In this document: piece by piece, positions 9,146 through 19,452 of the stretch
Position numbering within the stretch: the stretch's first letter is position 1
Layout: each line of letters starts with the position of its first letter
Source: Clostridiaceae bacterium
GTDB lineage: Bacteria; Bacillota_I; Bacilli_A; Erysipelotrichales; Coprobacillaceae
Direction of reading: 5' to 3'
DNA: 64,000 nucleotides
NCBI GenBank assembly: GCA_902363625.1
Contig: CABJAS010000007.1
Span: 62,001 to 126,000 of the forward strand
The notes under the pieces: generated by a model
The model's input: the letters and a program-made list of their open reading frames with translations, nothing else
Databases searched by the model: none
What the model was told of the DNA's origin: nothing
Program-made: the position numbers and the translations under genes

Positions 9146-10270
9146 ATGAGTAGAGAAGTAGTAGCTATGATTTTAGCGGGAGGAAGAGGAACCAGACTAG
9201 AAGCCTTAACCGCTAAAGTGGCTAAACCGGCAGTATATTTTGGTGGTAAATATCGTATTATCGATTTCCCATTAAGCAACTGTGCAAATTCAGGGATCGA
9301 CATCGTTGGGGTGTTGACTCAATATGAATCTGTATTATTAGGTTCTTATGTAGGTTCAGGGATTAAATGGGGACTTGACGGAACCAACTCATCAGCGGCA
9401 ATTCTGCCGGCACGTGAACGTGGTGAAGTAGGAGCAACTTGGTATGAGGGGACAGCCGATGCCATCTATCAAAACATCAGCTTTTTAGATCAGTACGATC
9501 CGGAATATGTATTGATTTTATCGGGAGACCATATTTACAAAATGGATTATGCTTTAATGCTGGAAGCACATAAAGCAAGAGAAGCTGACTGTACAATCGC
9601 CGTATTAAATGTCACCTTGGAAGAAGCAAGCCGTTTTGGAATCATGAATGCTCATAAGGATGGGACAATTTATGAATTTGAAGAAAAACCGGCAAAACCT
9701 AAATCTACTTTAGCTTCAATGGGGATATATATCTTTACATATCAGGAATTAAAGAAATACCTGATTGAAGATGCTAAAGATGAAAACAGTAAACATGACT
9801 TTGGTATGAATATTATTCCTAACATGCTGAATGATCAAAAGAAATTATATGCTTATGAGTTTGATGGGTATTGGAAAGATGTTGGAACAGTAGACAGCTT
9901 GTGGCAGGCAAATATGGATTTACTTGCAGATAAAGAATTAGATCTATACAATTTCAAGAAAGATTGGAAGATTTATACGAGTGATACAACCAGCCATCCA
10001 CAAATCATTGGCTCTGAAGGAAAGGTAACGAATTCTATGGTCACTCAGGGATGCATCGTTGACGGAGAAGTATCTGGCTCAGTTTTATTTGACAGCGTGC
10101 ATATCGGAGTCGGAGCTAAAGTTGTGGATTCAGTATTAATGCCTGGTGTATTAATTGAAGAAGGGGCAGAAGTCTATAAAGCAATTGTTGATGAAGGGGT
10201 TGTGGTGGAAGCCAACGCAGTCATCAATAAAGAAGCAAAAAAAGTCGAACTTGTTTCGGTGAATAAATAG
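9146..10270 (+). CDS. glgC: Glucose-1-phosphate adenylyltransferase, catalytic subunit
   Basis: A 374-residue ADP-glucose pyrophosphorylase making ADP-glucose and pyrophosphate from glucose-1-P and ATP, the committed step to glycogen. The nucleotidyltransferase motif [11 protein letters not shown] (residues 11-21) and [20 protein letters not shown] are intact. FEEKPAKP, the sugar-phosphate lysine region, lies near 178-185. The C-terminal third is a left-handed beta-helix. AAGGGGG about 9 nt upstream supports the start. glgD follows after 19 nt; in Bacillota GlgC and GlgD form a mixed complex with GlgC carrying catalysis. Confidence 0.95.
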   Translation: MSREVVAMILAGGRGTRLEALTAKVAKPAVYFGGKYRIIDFPLSNCANSGIDIVGVLTQYESVLLGSYVGSGIKWGLDGTNSSAAILPARERGEVGATWYEGTADAIYQNISFLDQYDPEYVLILSGDHIYKMDYALMLEAHKAREADCTIAVLNVTLEEASRFGIMNAHKDGTIYEFEEKPAKPKSTLASMGIYIFTYQELKKYLIEDAKDENSKHDFGMNIIPNMLNDQKKLYAYEFDGYWKDVGTVDSLWQANMDLLADKELDLYNFKKDWKIYTSDTTSHPQIIGSEGKVTNSMVTQGCIVDGEVSGSVLFDSVHIGVGAKVVDSVLMPGVLIEEGAEVYKAIVDEGVVVEANAVINKEAKKVELVSVNK

Positions 10271-10289
10271 GCATAGGGGGTAAAAGAAA

Positions 10290-11399
10290 ATGGCAAAAGT
10301 TATAGGACTCGTAAATTTACATTCAGACATTGATTTTAAAGGATTAACAGAACGACGCCCGGTTGCATCTGTAAGCTTTTTAGGACGTTATGGTGTCATC
10401 GATTTTGTTTTATCAAATCTTTCAAATTCAAATATCGATAATGTCGGAGTATTGATTAAAGAAAAACCAAGATCATTATTTAAACACATGGGACTTGGTA
10501 ATTCTTGGAACTTCAACTCTAAATCTGGGGGGATTTCATTATTGTATAATGAACGCTATGCAAATAATCCTCACTATAATCATGATATTAATAATATGAT
10601 TGAAAATATTGCTTTCCTACAAAAAAGTAAAGCAGATTATGTTGTGATTGCTCCTGAACATATCATCACTACAATGAATTATCAGGACGTGATTGAAGAG
10701 CATGAAAAAACCGGAGCAGAAATCACCATGGTTTATCAGCATATTAATAATGCGGATCAGGCTTTCATCGGTGAACACTGCTTAGATATTAAATCAAAAC
10801 GTGTTGTAGAAGTGAAAGAAAACAAAGGAAATCGAAAAGAAAGAAATATTTCATTAGATACGTATGTCATTAATTTAAAAACATTGATGAAGCTGTTGAA
10901 TAAGGCACAAAATATTAGTGCATTCTTCAATCTAAGTGATACGTTAGCCTATTTATGTGATGAACGTGAAATTATGGCTTATGAATATAAAGGATATGCT
11001 CGCTGCTTAAACTCTATTGAAGCTTATCATAAATATTCTTTAGAATTCTTAGACTTGGATATCTTCAGTCAAGTATTTAAATCAAATTGGCCTATTTATA
11101 CAAATACAAATGATACACCGCCATCAAAATACAAAAAGAATGCACAGGTTAAAAAATCATTTATTGCCAACGGAACAATCGTTGATGGAACTGTAGAAGC
11201 AAGTATCATCGGACGTAACGTTGAGATCGGTAAGGGTGCAATCGTGAAAAATTGTATCTTATTATCTGGCTGCAAGGTATCTGCAGGATCACATTTAGAG
11301 AACGTTATTTTAGATAAAGAAGCACGTGTAGAAAAGCATAAAGAATTGATTGGCGATAAAGATTCACCACTTTATGTTAAAGAAGGGGATGTTGTTTAA
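10290..11399 (+). CDS. glgD: GlgD, GlgC-like regulatory subunit of ADP-glucose pyrophosphorylase
   Basis: A 369-residue paralogue of GlgC with the same nucleotidyltransferase plus beta-helix layout. The Gly-rich GGRGTRL loop and the early catalytic residues are replaced (HSDIDFKGLTERRPVASVSF), so it is probably not catalytic alone. In characterised Bacillota GlgCD complexes GlgD raises or modulates GlgC activity. It lies 19 nt after glgC with its own AGGGGG site, and its stop overlaps the glgA start by one base (TAATG), implying translational coupling. Confidence 0.92.
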   Translation: MAKVIGLVNLHSDIDFKGLTERRPVASVSFLGRYGVIDFVLSNLSNSNIDNVGVLIKEKPRSLFKHMGLGNSWNFNSKSGGISLLYNERYANNPHYNHDINNMIENIAFLQKSKADYVVIAPEHIITTMNYQDVIEEHEKTGAEITMVYQHINNADQAFIGEHCLDIKSKRVVEVKENKGNRKERNISLDTYVINLKTLMKLLNKAQNISAFFNLSDTLAYLCDEREIMAYEYKGYARCLNSIEAYHKYSLEFLDLDIFSQVFKSNWPIYTNTNDTPPSKYKKNAQVKKSFIANGTIVDGTVEASIIGRNVEIGKGAIVKNCILLSGCKVSAGSHLENVILDKEARVEKHKELIGDKDSPLYVKEGDVV

Positions 11400-12826
11400 T
11401 GCATATCTTGTTTGCAGCAAGTGAATGTACACCATTTATTAAATCAGGCGGGTTAGCAGATGTTTTAGGATCTTTACCTCAGTCTTTGCAGAAACTAGGT
11501 CATGACTGTACGGTTGTATTGCCTAAATATGCGGATATGAAAGGGACAGAAGAGCTGGAATATGTGACTCATTATGATATATATATCAGCTGGCGTAAAA
11601 AGTATTGTGGGGTTTTTAAATGTGTCAAGGACAATGTAACTTACTATTTCATCGACAATGAAGAGTATTATGGACGTCCGGGACTATACAGCTATGATGA
11701 TGATTATGAAAGATTTGCTTTCTTTGACTATGCAGTCTTGGAATTAATTTCTCATCTGCAGTTGGAGGTCGATATTCTGCATCTTCATGATTGGCAGACA
11801 GCCATGATTGCTCCGTTATATCGTGAACGCTATGCAATGCATCCTTATTATGATGATATTAAAATCGTCTTCACGATTCACAATATTGCTTATCAGGGAA
11901 AAGCAGATCCAAGAATTATTAACTCAATCTTTGGATTGCCGGATTACCTTTATGAAAATGGAAATTTACGCAATGCAGATTGCTTCAATATGATGAAATC
12001 CGCTATTCTTTACAGTGATATCATCACTACGGTTTCTCCAACTTATGCAAAAGAGATTCTGACAGATGAATTTGGAGAAGATCTTCAATATATTCTCCGT
12101 ATTCGCATGAATGATCTTTATGGAATATTAAACGGTATCGATTATGTCATTAACGATCCGAAAACAGATCCAAATTTGATTCAGTCATTTGATGTTGATA
12201 CTATTGAATTAAAGGCTAAAAATAAAGCAGCCTTGCAAAAAGAATTAGGTCTTGTTGAAGATCCGGATATTCCGTTAATCGGTGTTGTCACACGTTTGAC
12301 TTGGCAAAAAGGAATTGATCTTATCATCAATCGCTTAGATGAAATGATGAAACGAGATTTACAGTTGGTGATTTTAGGAGCCGGAGACTATCAGTATGAA
12401 CAGGCTTTTGAAAGTGTTGCGAAGAAATATCCAGATAAATTATCTGTCAATCTTAAATATGATTTTGGTTTGTCTTGCCGTATATATGGATCTTGTGATA
12501 TGTTCTTGATGCCATCTTTATTTGAGCCATGCGGATTGTCGCAGATGATGTCTATGCGCTATGGAACGATTCCAATCGTTAGGGAAACCGGTGGGCTGAA
12601 AGACAGCGTTCAGCCATATAATGAATATTTGATGACCGGAACCGGGTTTAGCTTTGCTCATTACAATGCCCATGAAATGATGGAAATCATAGATTATGCA
12701 CTTCAGGTTTATCAGCAAAAAGACCAGTGGAAACAGTTAGTAGAAAATGCTATGAATGAGAAGCTGGACTGGGAAAAGAGTGCTAAGACATATGAAAGAT
12801 TGTTTAATGATCTTTTAAATCGTTAA
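11399..12826 (+). CDS. glgA: Glycogen synthase (ADP-glucose type, GT5)
   Basis: A 475-residue GT5 synthase adding glucose from ADP-glucose to alpha-1,4 chains. The nucleotide-sugar loop KSGGLADVLGSLPQSL starts at residue 15, HDWQTAMI lies near 125 and IHNIAYQG near 160. The C-terminal Rossmann half carries TRLTWQKGIDL and the acceptor/nucleotide motif PSLFEPCGLSQMMSMRYGT near 365-383. Length is normal. Its ATG overlaps the glgD stop, so glgC, glgD and glgA are one coupled unit. A strong hairpin follows at 12834. Confidence 0.95.
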   Translation: MHILFAASECTPFIKSGGLADVLGSLPQSLQKLGHDCTVVLPKYADMKGTEELEYVTHYDIYISWRKKYCGVFKCVKDNVTYYFIDNEEYYGRPGLYSYDDDYERFAFFDYAVLELISHLQLEVDILHLHDWQTAMIAPLYRERYAMHPYYDDIKIVFTIHNIAYQGKADPRIINSIFGLPDYLYENGNLRNADCFNMMKSAILYSDIITTVSPTYAKEILTDEFGEDLQYILRIRMNDLYGILNGIDYVINDPKTDPNLIQSFDVDTIELKAKNKAALQKELGLVEDPDIPLIGVVTRLTWQKGIDLIINRLDEMMKRDLQLVILGAGDYQYEQAFESVAKKYPDKLSVNLKYDFGLSCRIYGSCDMFLMPSLFEPCGLSQMMSMRYGTIPIVRETGGLKDSVQPYNEYLMTGTGFSFAHYNAHEMMEIIDYALQVYQQKDQWKQLVENAMNEKLDWEKSAKTYERLFNDLLNR

Positions 12827-12833
12827 TAAATGA

Positions 12834-12861
12834 CTCCAAAGCTTAGGCTTTGGAGCTTTTT
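12834..12861 (+). terminator. Terminator after glgA
   Basis: A nine-pair stem (12834-12842 with 12847-12855) and TTAG loop are followed by CTTTTT. The next gene starts only 17 nt later on the same strand, so readthrough probably feeds it. Confidence 0.85.
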
Positions 12862-12878
12862 AAAAGGGAGGAAATAAA

Positions 12879-14084
12879 ATGAACGTTGTATTTATATCAC
12901 CACACTTTCCAACATATTTTTATAATTTCTGTGATCGTTTGAAAAAAAGAGGCGTTCATGTACTGGGAATTGGAGATGAAGTTTATGATCGCTTATCATC
13001 ACAGACAAAAGCATCATTGACTGAGTATTACCGTGTGGATCATTTAGATGATTATGAGGCTGTATATCGTGCCTGCGGTTATTTTATCAGTAAATATGGA
13101 AGATTGGACTGGATCGAATCTGAAAATGAATATTGGCTGGAATTAGAAGCGACACTGCGCAGTGACTTTAATGTGAATACCGGAACCAAGATTGAACATA
13201 TGGGAGAAATGAAATATAAATCCAAAATGAAAGATGTTTATCAGCAAGCTGGGATTCCGGTTGCCCGCTATCAGTTGCTTTATCAGCATGATGATGCTTA
13301 TGCCTTTACTGAAAGAGTAGGATATCCGATTGTCGTAAAGCCGGATAACGGTGTAGGAGCAAGTAAGACATATAAGCTGGAAAACAGAGAGGAACTTGAT
13401 TACTTTCTATCTACGAAAGATGATGTGCTGTATATTATGGAAGAATTTGTAAATGGACATGTTGAAACGTTTGACGGTATTACAGATTCCAATAAGAATA
13501 TTCTGATCTGTTCCAGTCATGTGATGCTTCATTCGATTATGGATACTGTTAATTTTGAGACAGATATGGCATTCTTCTCACAATCTGTGGAAGATAATGA
13601 TATTCGCCAGATCGGTGAAAGAGTGGTCAAAGCATTTGATACACGAAGCCGTTTCTTTCACTTTGAATTCTTCCGTTTAGATGGAGATAAGGAAGGATTA
13701 GGGAAGAAGGGCGATCTTATAGGATTAGAGGTCAATATGCGTGCACCAGGCGCTTATATACCGGATATGATTAACTATGCTTATGATGAAGATGTTTACT
13801 CAATATGGGCAGATATGCTGGTGTTTGACCGCTGCTTCAGTGTTCCTCAAAGAAAATACTATGTTGGCTATGCATCACGCCGTCATGGCATCGATTATGC
13901 CTACAGTCACGATGAAATTATAGCGATGATGAAAGATCAACTGCTTTTAGAAACTGAAATTGCGCCTGCACTCGCCGCCGCTATGGGCAATCATGCCTAT
14001 TTATTTAGAACTGTCGATCATTATCATTTAGAAGAATGGGTTCGTACAATTCTGCGTCGTAAAGATGGGACAGAATGGTATTAA
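12879..14084 (+). CDS. ATP-grasp domain carboxylate ligase, substrate unknown
   Basis: A 401-residue protein with a pre-ATP-grasp Rossmann-like N-terminus (about residues 1-105) and an ATP-grasp fold (about 110-310). Visible motifs are YPIVVKPDNGVGASKTYK (ATP-binding Lys and Gly loop), IMEEFVNG (adenine-contact strand) and the metal-binding LIGLEVNMRAPGAYIPD (Glu, Asn). ATP-grasp enzymes of this kind join a carboxylate to an amine or thiol via an acyl phosphate. It sits 52 nt after glgA behind a terminator with GGGAGG before the ATG, so co-expression by readthrough is likely. A glycogen-linked role is only inferred from position; amino-acid or peptide ligation is equally possible. Confidence 0.8.
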   Translation: MNVVFISPHFPTYFYNFCDRLKKRGVHVLGIGDEVYDRLSSQTKASLTEYYRVDHLDDYEAVYRACGYFISKYGRLDWIESENEYWLELEATLRSDFNVNTGTKIEHMGEMKYKSKMKDVYQQAGIPVARYQLLYQHDDAYAFTERVGYPIVVKPDNGVGASKTYKLENREELDYFLSTKDDVLYIMEEFVNGHVETFDGITDSNKNILICSSHVMLHSIMDTVNFETDMAFFSQSVEDNDIRQIGERVVKAFDTRSRFFHFEFFRLDGDKEGLGKKGDLIGLEVNMRAPGAYIPDMINYAYDEDVYSIWADMLVFDRCFSVPQRKYYVGYASRRHGIDYAYSHDEIIAMMKDQLLLETEIAPALAAAMGNHAYLFRTVDHYHLEEWVRTILRRKDGTEWY

Positions 14085-14096
14085 AAAAACTTATAA

Positions 14097-14148
14097 AAAA
14101 TGAATCTCAAAGTTTGGACAACCAAATCAAAGAGATTCATTTTATTTT
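14097..14148 (+). terminator. Nested-hairpin terminator closing the glycogen island
   Basis: A 12-pair outer stem (14097-14108 with 14132-14143) contains a small inner hairpin (TTTGG/CCAAA) and runs into TTATTTT. Confidence 0.85.
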
Positions 14149-14364
14149 GGTCAAAACAACCTATACATATAATTAATGCATGTCAAGGAATATTTAAATC
14201 GAGAATATCCTGCTAAGTAGAAGCTGCAGCAATTCCAATCGGATAATGAAAAGCTTTAAGCATATATAAAAAGGATCAATCTCTGCAGCATACAGAAATT
14301 AATCCCATTTGATGTCTGAATTAAAATTCAATCTATAATTAGTTTAATGATCAAGGAATTTCAT

Positions 14365-15870
<1,506 letters not shown>

Positions 15871-15880
15871 TTAAAAGTAC

Positions 15881-15908
15881 TTTTCAAATTTAACTTTTAT
15901 GCTATAAT
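15881..15908 (+). promoter_or_regulatory. Promoter of a very short transcript
   Basis: TATAAT at 15903-15908 lies 16 bp after TTTTCA (15881-15886). It drives only the 20-codon ORF before a terminator about 130 nt downstream. Confidence 0.6.
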
Positions 15909-15915
15909 GATTTTA

Positions 15916-15929
15916 TAAAAGCGCTTACA
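15916..15929 (+). promoter_or_regulatory. cre site at the start of the short transcript
   Basis: TAAAAGCGCTTACA matches cre at 13 of 14 positions and sits at the predicted transcription start, a repression position. Confidence 0.65.
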
Positions 15930-15964
15930 CTTTTCTAAAATCAGTGCAGTAGGGAGAGAATAAA

Positions 15965-16027
15965 GTGAAAAGAAAGTTATTAATTGTGGCTTGTCTCTTG
16001 ATTATGGTCGTCATAATCAGTGGATAG
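15965..16027 (+). CDS. 20-residue hydrophobic peptide or dual-function small RNA
   Basis: A GTG-started ORF of 20 codons with AGGGAGAG 7 nt upstream. The peptide begins VKRKLLIVACLL and is a basic N-terminus followed by one hydrophobic segment ending in Ser-Gly, like a signal peptide or single-pass micro-membrane protein. It has its own promoter, cre site and terminator, giving a transcript of roughly 150 nt. It may be a true small membrane protein, the stump of a deleted secreted protein, or a CcpA-controlled regulatory RNA. Confidence 0.45.
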   Translation: MKRKLLIVACLLIMVVIISG

Positions 16028-16035
16028 GCTTCCTG

Positions 16036-16070
16036 ATCCTATTTCGATATGAAATAGGATTTTTACTTTT
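16036..16070 (+). terminator. Terminator of the short transcript
   Basis: A perfect ten-pair stem (16036-16045 with 16051-16060), 5-nt loop and T tract lie 9 nt after the 20-codon ORF. Confidence 0.85.
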
Positions 16071-16080
16071 TATAAAGGGG

Positions 16081-16111
16081 TTGACATTAAAGTTAACTTT
16101 AATATTATAAT
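16081..16111 (+). promoter_or_regulatory. Promoter of the DUF362 gene with embedded palindrome
   Basis: A perfect TTGACA (16081-16086) is followed by TATTAT at 16-bp or TATAAT at 19-bp spacing. The spacer consists of an 18-bp perfect palindrome. Confidence 0.65.
16086..16103 (+). promoter_or_regulatory. 18-bp perfect palindromic operator
   Basis: ATTAAAGTTAACTTTAAT is self-complementary over all 18 bases and fills the -35/-10 spacer. A dimeric repressor binding here would shut off the DUF362 gene. Its cognate regulator is not identifiable. Confidence 0.65.
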
Positions 16112-16154
16112 AAATTTGTATAGAAAGATACTATCATATAAAGGAGAATTAATA

Positions 16155-17027
16155 ATGGAAAAATCAAAAGTTTATTTTACTCGTCAGATTACACCGGAAG
16201 CGATGATCATGATGTATGAAGCGATGGGCGTTAAGCTGCCAGGAAAAGTGGCAGTTAAAGTTCATTCCGGTGAAGTAGGAAATCAGAACTTTATTCGCCC
16301 ACAATTTATGAAACCGATCATTGACCACGTACAGGGAACAATTGTGGAATGTAATACGGCTTATGAAGGAAAGAGAAACACAACAAAGGAACATTGGGAA
16401 ACCATGAAGCTGCATGGCTGGACAGATATTGCAGAGGTGGATATCCTGGATGAGGATGGGGAAATGGAGTTACCGATTAAAAACGGATATCATCTGAAAG
16501 TGAACTATGTCGGGGAACATATGAAAAATTATGATTCTATGCTGGTATTAAGTCATTTTAAAGGACATCCAATGGGAGGCTTTGGTGGAGCTTTAAAAAA
16601 CATTTCTATTGGAATTGCTTCATCTCATGGAAAAGCACATATTCATGGTGCCGGTGTAGCGGAAAACATTTGGAGTGCAGATCATAATGAATTTTTAGAA
16701 TCCATGGCAGATGCATCAGAATCGATCGTACACTATTTTAAAGAAAATATTGTCTATATCAATGTTATGTGCAATATGTCAGTAGACTGTGACTGCTGTG
16801 CGGAAGCAGAAGATCCTGCTATTGCAGATATCGGGATCTTATGTTCAACAGATCCTGTAGCTTTGGATCAGGCATGCTTAGATAGGGTTTATGCAAGCGA
16901 AGATCCCGGAAAACCTCATTTATTGGAACGTATCGAATCAAGAAATGGTGTGCATACTGTAGAAGCAGCAGCGGCATTAAATATTGGGAGCCGTGACTAT
17001 GATCTAATCGATTTATCAGATAAATAG
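16155..17027 (+). CDS. DUF362 family protein (putative Fe-S centre protein)
   Basis: A 290-residue protein of the DUF362 group, whose members are described as uncharacterised iron-sulfur centre proteins. Visible features are the N-terminal KVAVKVHSGEVGNQNF, the Gly-rich LSHFKGHPMGGFGGALKN (about residues 133-150) and the cysteine cluster SVDCDCCAEAEDP (about 213-225), a likely metal or cluster site. There is no separate ferredoxin domain. The ATG at 16155 follows AAGGAG; the more upstream ATG at 16116 lies near the promoter start. The gene is monocistronic, with a palindromic operator upstream and a bidirectional terminator downstream. Its reaction is unknown. Confidence 0.85.
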   Translation: MEKSKVYFTRQITPEAMIMMYEAMGVKLPGKVAVKVHSGEVGNQNFIRPQFMKPIIDHVQGTIVECNTAYEGKRNTTKEHWETMKLHGWTDIAEVDILDEDGEMELPIKNGYHLKVNYVGEHMKNYDSMLVLSHFKGHPMGGFGGALKNISIGIASSHGKAHIHGAGVAENIWSADHNEFLESMADASESIVHYFKENIVYINVMCNMSVDCDCCAEAEDPAIADIGILCSTDPVALDQACLDRVYASEDPGKPHLLERIESRNGVHTVEAAAALNIGSRDYDLIDLSDK

Positions 17028-17031
17028 TTAA

Positions 17032-17066
17032 AATAAAAATCTGCGGAATTATTTCCACAGATTTCT
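17032..17066. terminator. Bidirectional terminator between DUF362 and the purC paralogue
   Basis: Arms 17037-17048 and 17053-17064 form a 12-pair stem with a C/A mismatch on the plus strand that becomes a G-U wobble on the minus strand. T-rich sequence flanks both sides. Confidence 0.75.
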
Positions 17067-17067
17067 T

Positions 17068-17751
17068 TTATTTATCTAAAATAATGTTTGTCAAGTCTAC
17101 AGGCTCAACGATTTTTCCGTCTTTATAAACACGCATGTTACCAGATGCAATCTCATCAATTAAGATGACTTCATCATTGTTGTAACCAAATTCAAATTTG
17201 ATGTCATAAAGATCAAGACCTTTTTTCTTAAGATCATCTGCTACTAATTTTGTGATTCTTAATGTTTGATCTTTCATGCTTGCAAATTGTTCTTCACTCA
17301 TGATTCCAAGAGCAGCAAGTCCTTCACTAGTAATCAATGGATCTCCTCTGTCATCATCTTTTAATGTCGCTTCTACGTAACCTCCTTCTAAAGGCGTTCC
17401 GTCTTTAATATAATCCCCATAACGACGAATGAAACTTCCTGTTGCAACCAAACGGCAAATAACTTCAAGACCTTTACCAAATACTTTTGCAGGAAGAACT
17501 TCCATTGTTGCTTCATCAATGTTTGCTCCCACATAGTGAGTCTTGATTCCGGCATCTTTTAAGATTTCAAAGAAATGGATAGAAGTTTCTAGGTTTGCTT
17601 TACCAATTCCATCGATTGTTAATCCAACTGAGTTTTCACCCGGATCAAAGACACCATCTTTACCAGTACAATCATCTTTGAACTTCAACATAACATTTCC
17701 GTTATCTAATTCATAAACATCTTTAGTTTTACCTTCATAGACTTTTTTCAT
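17068..17751 (-). CDS. Divergent SAICAR synthetase paralogue (PurC-like)
   Basis: A 227-residue protein of the SAICAR synthetase fold, which in PurC joins aspartate to CAIR with [17 protein letters not shown] gives the N-terminal nucleotide-binding strand, [12 protein letters not shown] the substrate loop and GDPLIT the following motif. It differs from the operon PurC at 45292: the metal-site DEISPD is DEIASG here, and the early segment has an extra [19 protein letters not shown] precedes the ATG; a minus-strand TATAAT lies at 17793-17798. It stands alone, about 28 kb from the purine operon. It may be a second SAICAR synthetase or an enzyme acting on another substrate. Confidence 0.75.
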   Translation of the reverse strand: MKKVYEGKTKDVYELDNGNVMLKFKDDCTGKDGVFDPGENSVGLTIDGIGKANLETSIHFFEILKDAGIKTHYVGANIDEATMEVLPAKVFGKGLEVICRLVATGSFIRRYGDYIKDGTPLEGGYVEATLKDDDRGDPLITSEGLAALGIMSEEQFASMKDQTLRITKLVADDLKKKGLDLYDIKFEFGYNNDEVILIDEIASGNMRVYKDGKIVEPVDLTNIILDK

Positions 17752-17955
17752 AATTTTCCTCCGTGTTATTTTATTGATTCTTGAACGTTGTTATTATATC
17801 ATTTTTTTGATGAAATTCTACATTTTTATGCAAATTTATATGATAAAAGATAATTTAGTAGGGATCGCTTACGAAAATCACGGTTTTAACAGGTAACCTT
17901 GCGTCAATAGCGGATCTGTGTTTAAATAAAAGTAGATAAAAGGGAGGCAATCTGC

Positions 17956-18843
17956 ATGTTAATAGATGAGATATTAAGAGCAAAAGCGGGCTTTTCTCCT
18001 TTAGAGGTCACCCTTGCCGATTATTTATTGGAACATTCGCAAGATATAAAAAAACAAAGTGCTCGCTATATTGCTGAAAAGTTGTTTACAGCTCCCTCAA
18101 CCGTTGTCCGCTTCTGTCAGAAAATCGGTTATCAGGGATATAATCAATTTAGGGAAGCCTATCTTAAAGAACAGGATTATTTATCTAAACATTTTGATCA
18201 TCTTGATCCTAATAATCCTTTTGACTTTCAAGATAAAAACATGGTGATTGCCAATAAGATAGGAGCTTTATATCATGAGATTATTGAAGATGTTTTGACA
18301 TTGCTTGATCATGATCGCCTCCAATCAGCTATTCGCCTTTTAGAGGAAGCCGATTTTATTTATATATTTTCATTAGGGGTACAGTTAGATGTTGCTCAAA
18401 CATTTAAAGATAAAATGCTTAAAATCGGCAAAAATGTTATTACTGAGGAAAAAGCCGATGAAATGTTTTACCGCAGCAAATACTGTGATAAAAAGAGTGT
18501 TTTCATGTTAATCTCTTATTCCGGGGAAACAGAAGCACTACTAAGAATTGCCAAACAATTAAAAAAACGTCATATTCCTTTACTGGCAATAACGACCTAT
18601 GGTGAAAATTCGCTTTTTCAATATGCTGATTTTATATTATATGTGTCCAGCCGTGAAAAGCTGATTGACAATTTAGGCAGCTTCAGCATGAATTTAAGTG
18701 TCTTGTTTCTATTCGATATTTTATATGCTAATCTGTTTAATGAAGATCGTGAAAATCATTATAAAAAACGAGTGGATGCTTCTAAGTCCTTTGAACAATA
18801 CCGAACAACATATAACAGTTTATTAAAAGACAGAAAAGAATAG
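17956..18843 (+). CDS. RpiR/MurR family transcriptional regulator
   Basis: A 295-residue regulator with an N-terminal RpiR helix-turn-helix (about residues 1-75, APSTVVRFCQKIGYQGYNQF) and a C-terminal SIS sugar-phosphate domain (about 120-255, including LISYSGETEALLRIAKQLKK). Members sense phosphosugars and control sugar catabolism. GGGAGG lies 10 nt before the ATG. No catabolic gene adjoins it: an isolated NTF2-like gene follows after 147 nt of sequence in which I see nothing. Its target is therefore elsewhere or unknown. Confidence 0.9.
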   Translation: MLIDEILRAKAGFSPLEVTLADYLLEHSQDIKKQSARYIAEKLFTAPSTVVRFCQKIGYQGYNQFREAYLKEQDYLSKHFDHLDPNNPFDFQDKNMVIANKIGALYHEIIEDVLTLLDHDRLQSAIRLLEEADFIYIFSLGVQLDVAQTFKDKMLKIGKNVITEEKADEMFYRSKYCDKKSVFMLISYSGETEALLRIAKQLKKRHIPLLAITTYGENSLFQYADFILYVSSREKLIDNLGSFSMNLSVLFLFDILYANLFNEDRENHYKKRVDASKSFEQYRTTYNSLLKDRKE

Positions 18844-18990
18844 GGGAACAGTATTTCTTACCCTTGATACTAAATAAATGCAAGATGATGATTTCGGTTT
18901 TATTTAAAGAGTGCATAGATAGAAGCAGACAGTAGGAGCGTAAAACGATTGATTAGCTGAAATAATTTAAAAAAGAAAAGGAGAAATAAT

Positions 18991-19377
18991 ATGGATGAAC
19001 TATTAATAAAAGAGTTAGTAAAGAATTATCAGAAAGCGATTCATACACAAAACAAAGAAGATTTTTACAGCTTATGGAGCAAAGACGAAGAAAACACTTT
19101 AATTTCTATTACAAATAAGTTTATCGGACTAGATACGATCTATCAGGATTTTTTAATAAACGGGATTCAGCGCAATTATTTAACAATTGATCTGATTGCG
19201 GAAAAGATCGACATACATTTTGTAACAAAAGAAATAGCTATTGTTGTTTTTCAATATCATACAGAATGTATAAGAAGTGAAGATCAAAGTCCTTATGGCA
19301 TTCAAGGATTAGAAACACAGGTCGTTATCAAAAAAGAGAATGAATGGAAGCTGACTCATATTCATTATTCTAAATAA
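18991..19377 (+). CDS. NTF2-like (SnoaL/DUF4440-type) small protein
   Basis: A 128-residue protein with the cone-shaped NTF2-like pattern. An N-terminal helix (LLIKELVKNYQKAIHTQNKE) is followed by the WSKDEENTLIS strand, a GLDTIYQDF helix and C-terminal strands ending in EWKLTHIHYS, the typical last strand of SnoaL/DUF4440 proteins. Such proteins are small enzymes, stress proteins or ligand binders. AAAGGAG precedes the ATG. No signal peptide. Function cannot be assigned. Confidence 0.7.
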   Translation: MDELLIKELVKNYQKAIHTQNKEDFYSLWSKDEENTLISITNKFIGLDTIYQDFLINGIQRNYLTIDLIAEKIDIHFVTKEIAIVVFQYHTECIRSEDQSPYGIQGLETQVVIKKENEWKLTHIHYSK

Positions 19378-19450
19378 AAAAACAGGCGTTTGAAACGAAC
19401 CCTTTTATTAGAAAAGCTGATAAATTGGGTTTGCTTCATTGCCTGTTTTA
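19377..19450. terminator. Long bidirectional hairpin between NTF2-like gene and ohyA
   Basis: AAAACAGGC and GCCTGTTTT form the outer stem. Inner GTTTGAA/TTGCTTC and CCC/GGG segments extend an imperfect stem over some 70 nt. It ends the convergent genes on both sides. Confidence 0.75.
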
Positions 19451-19452
19451 GT

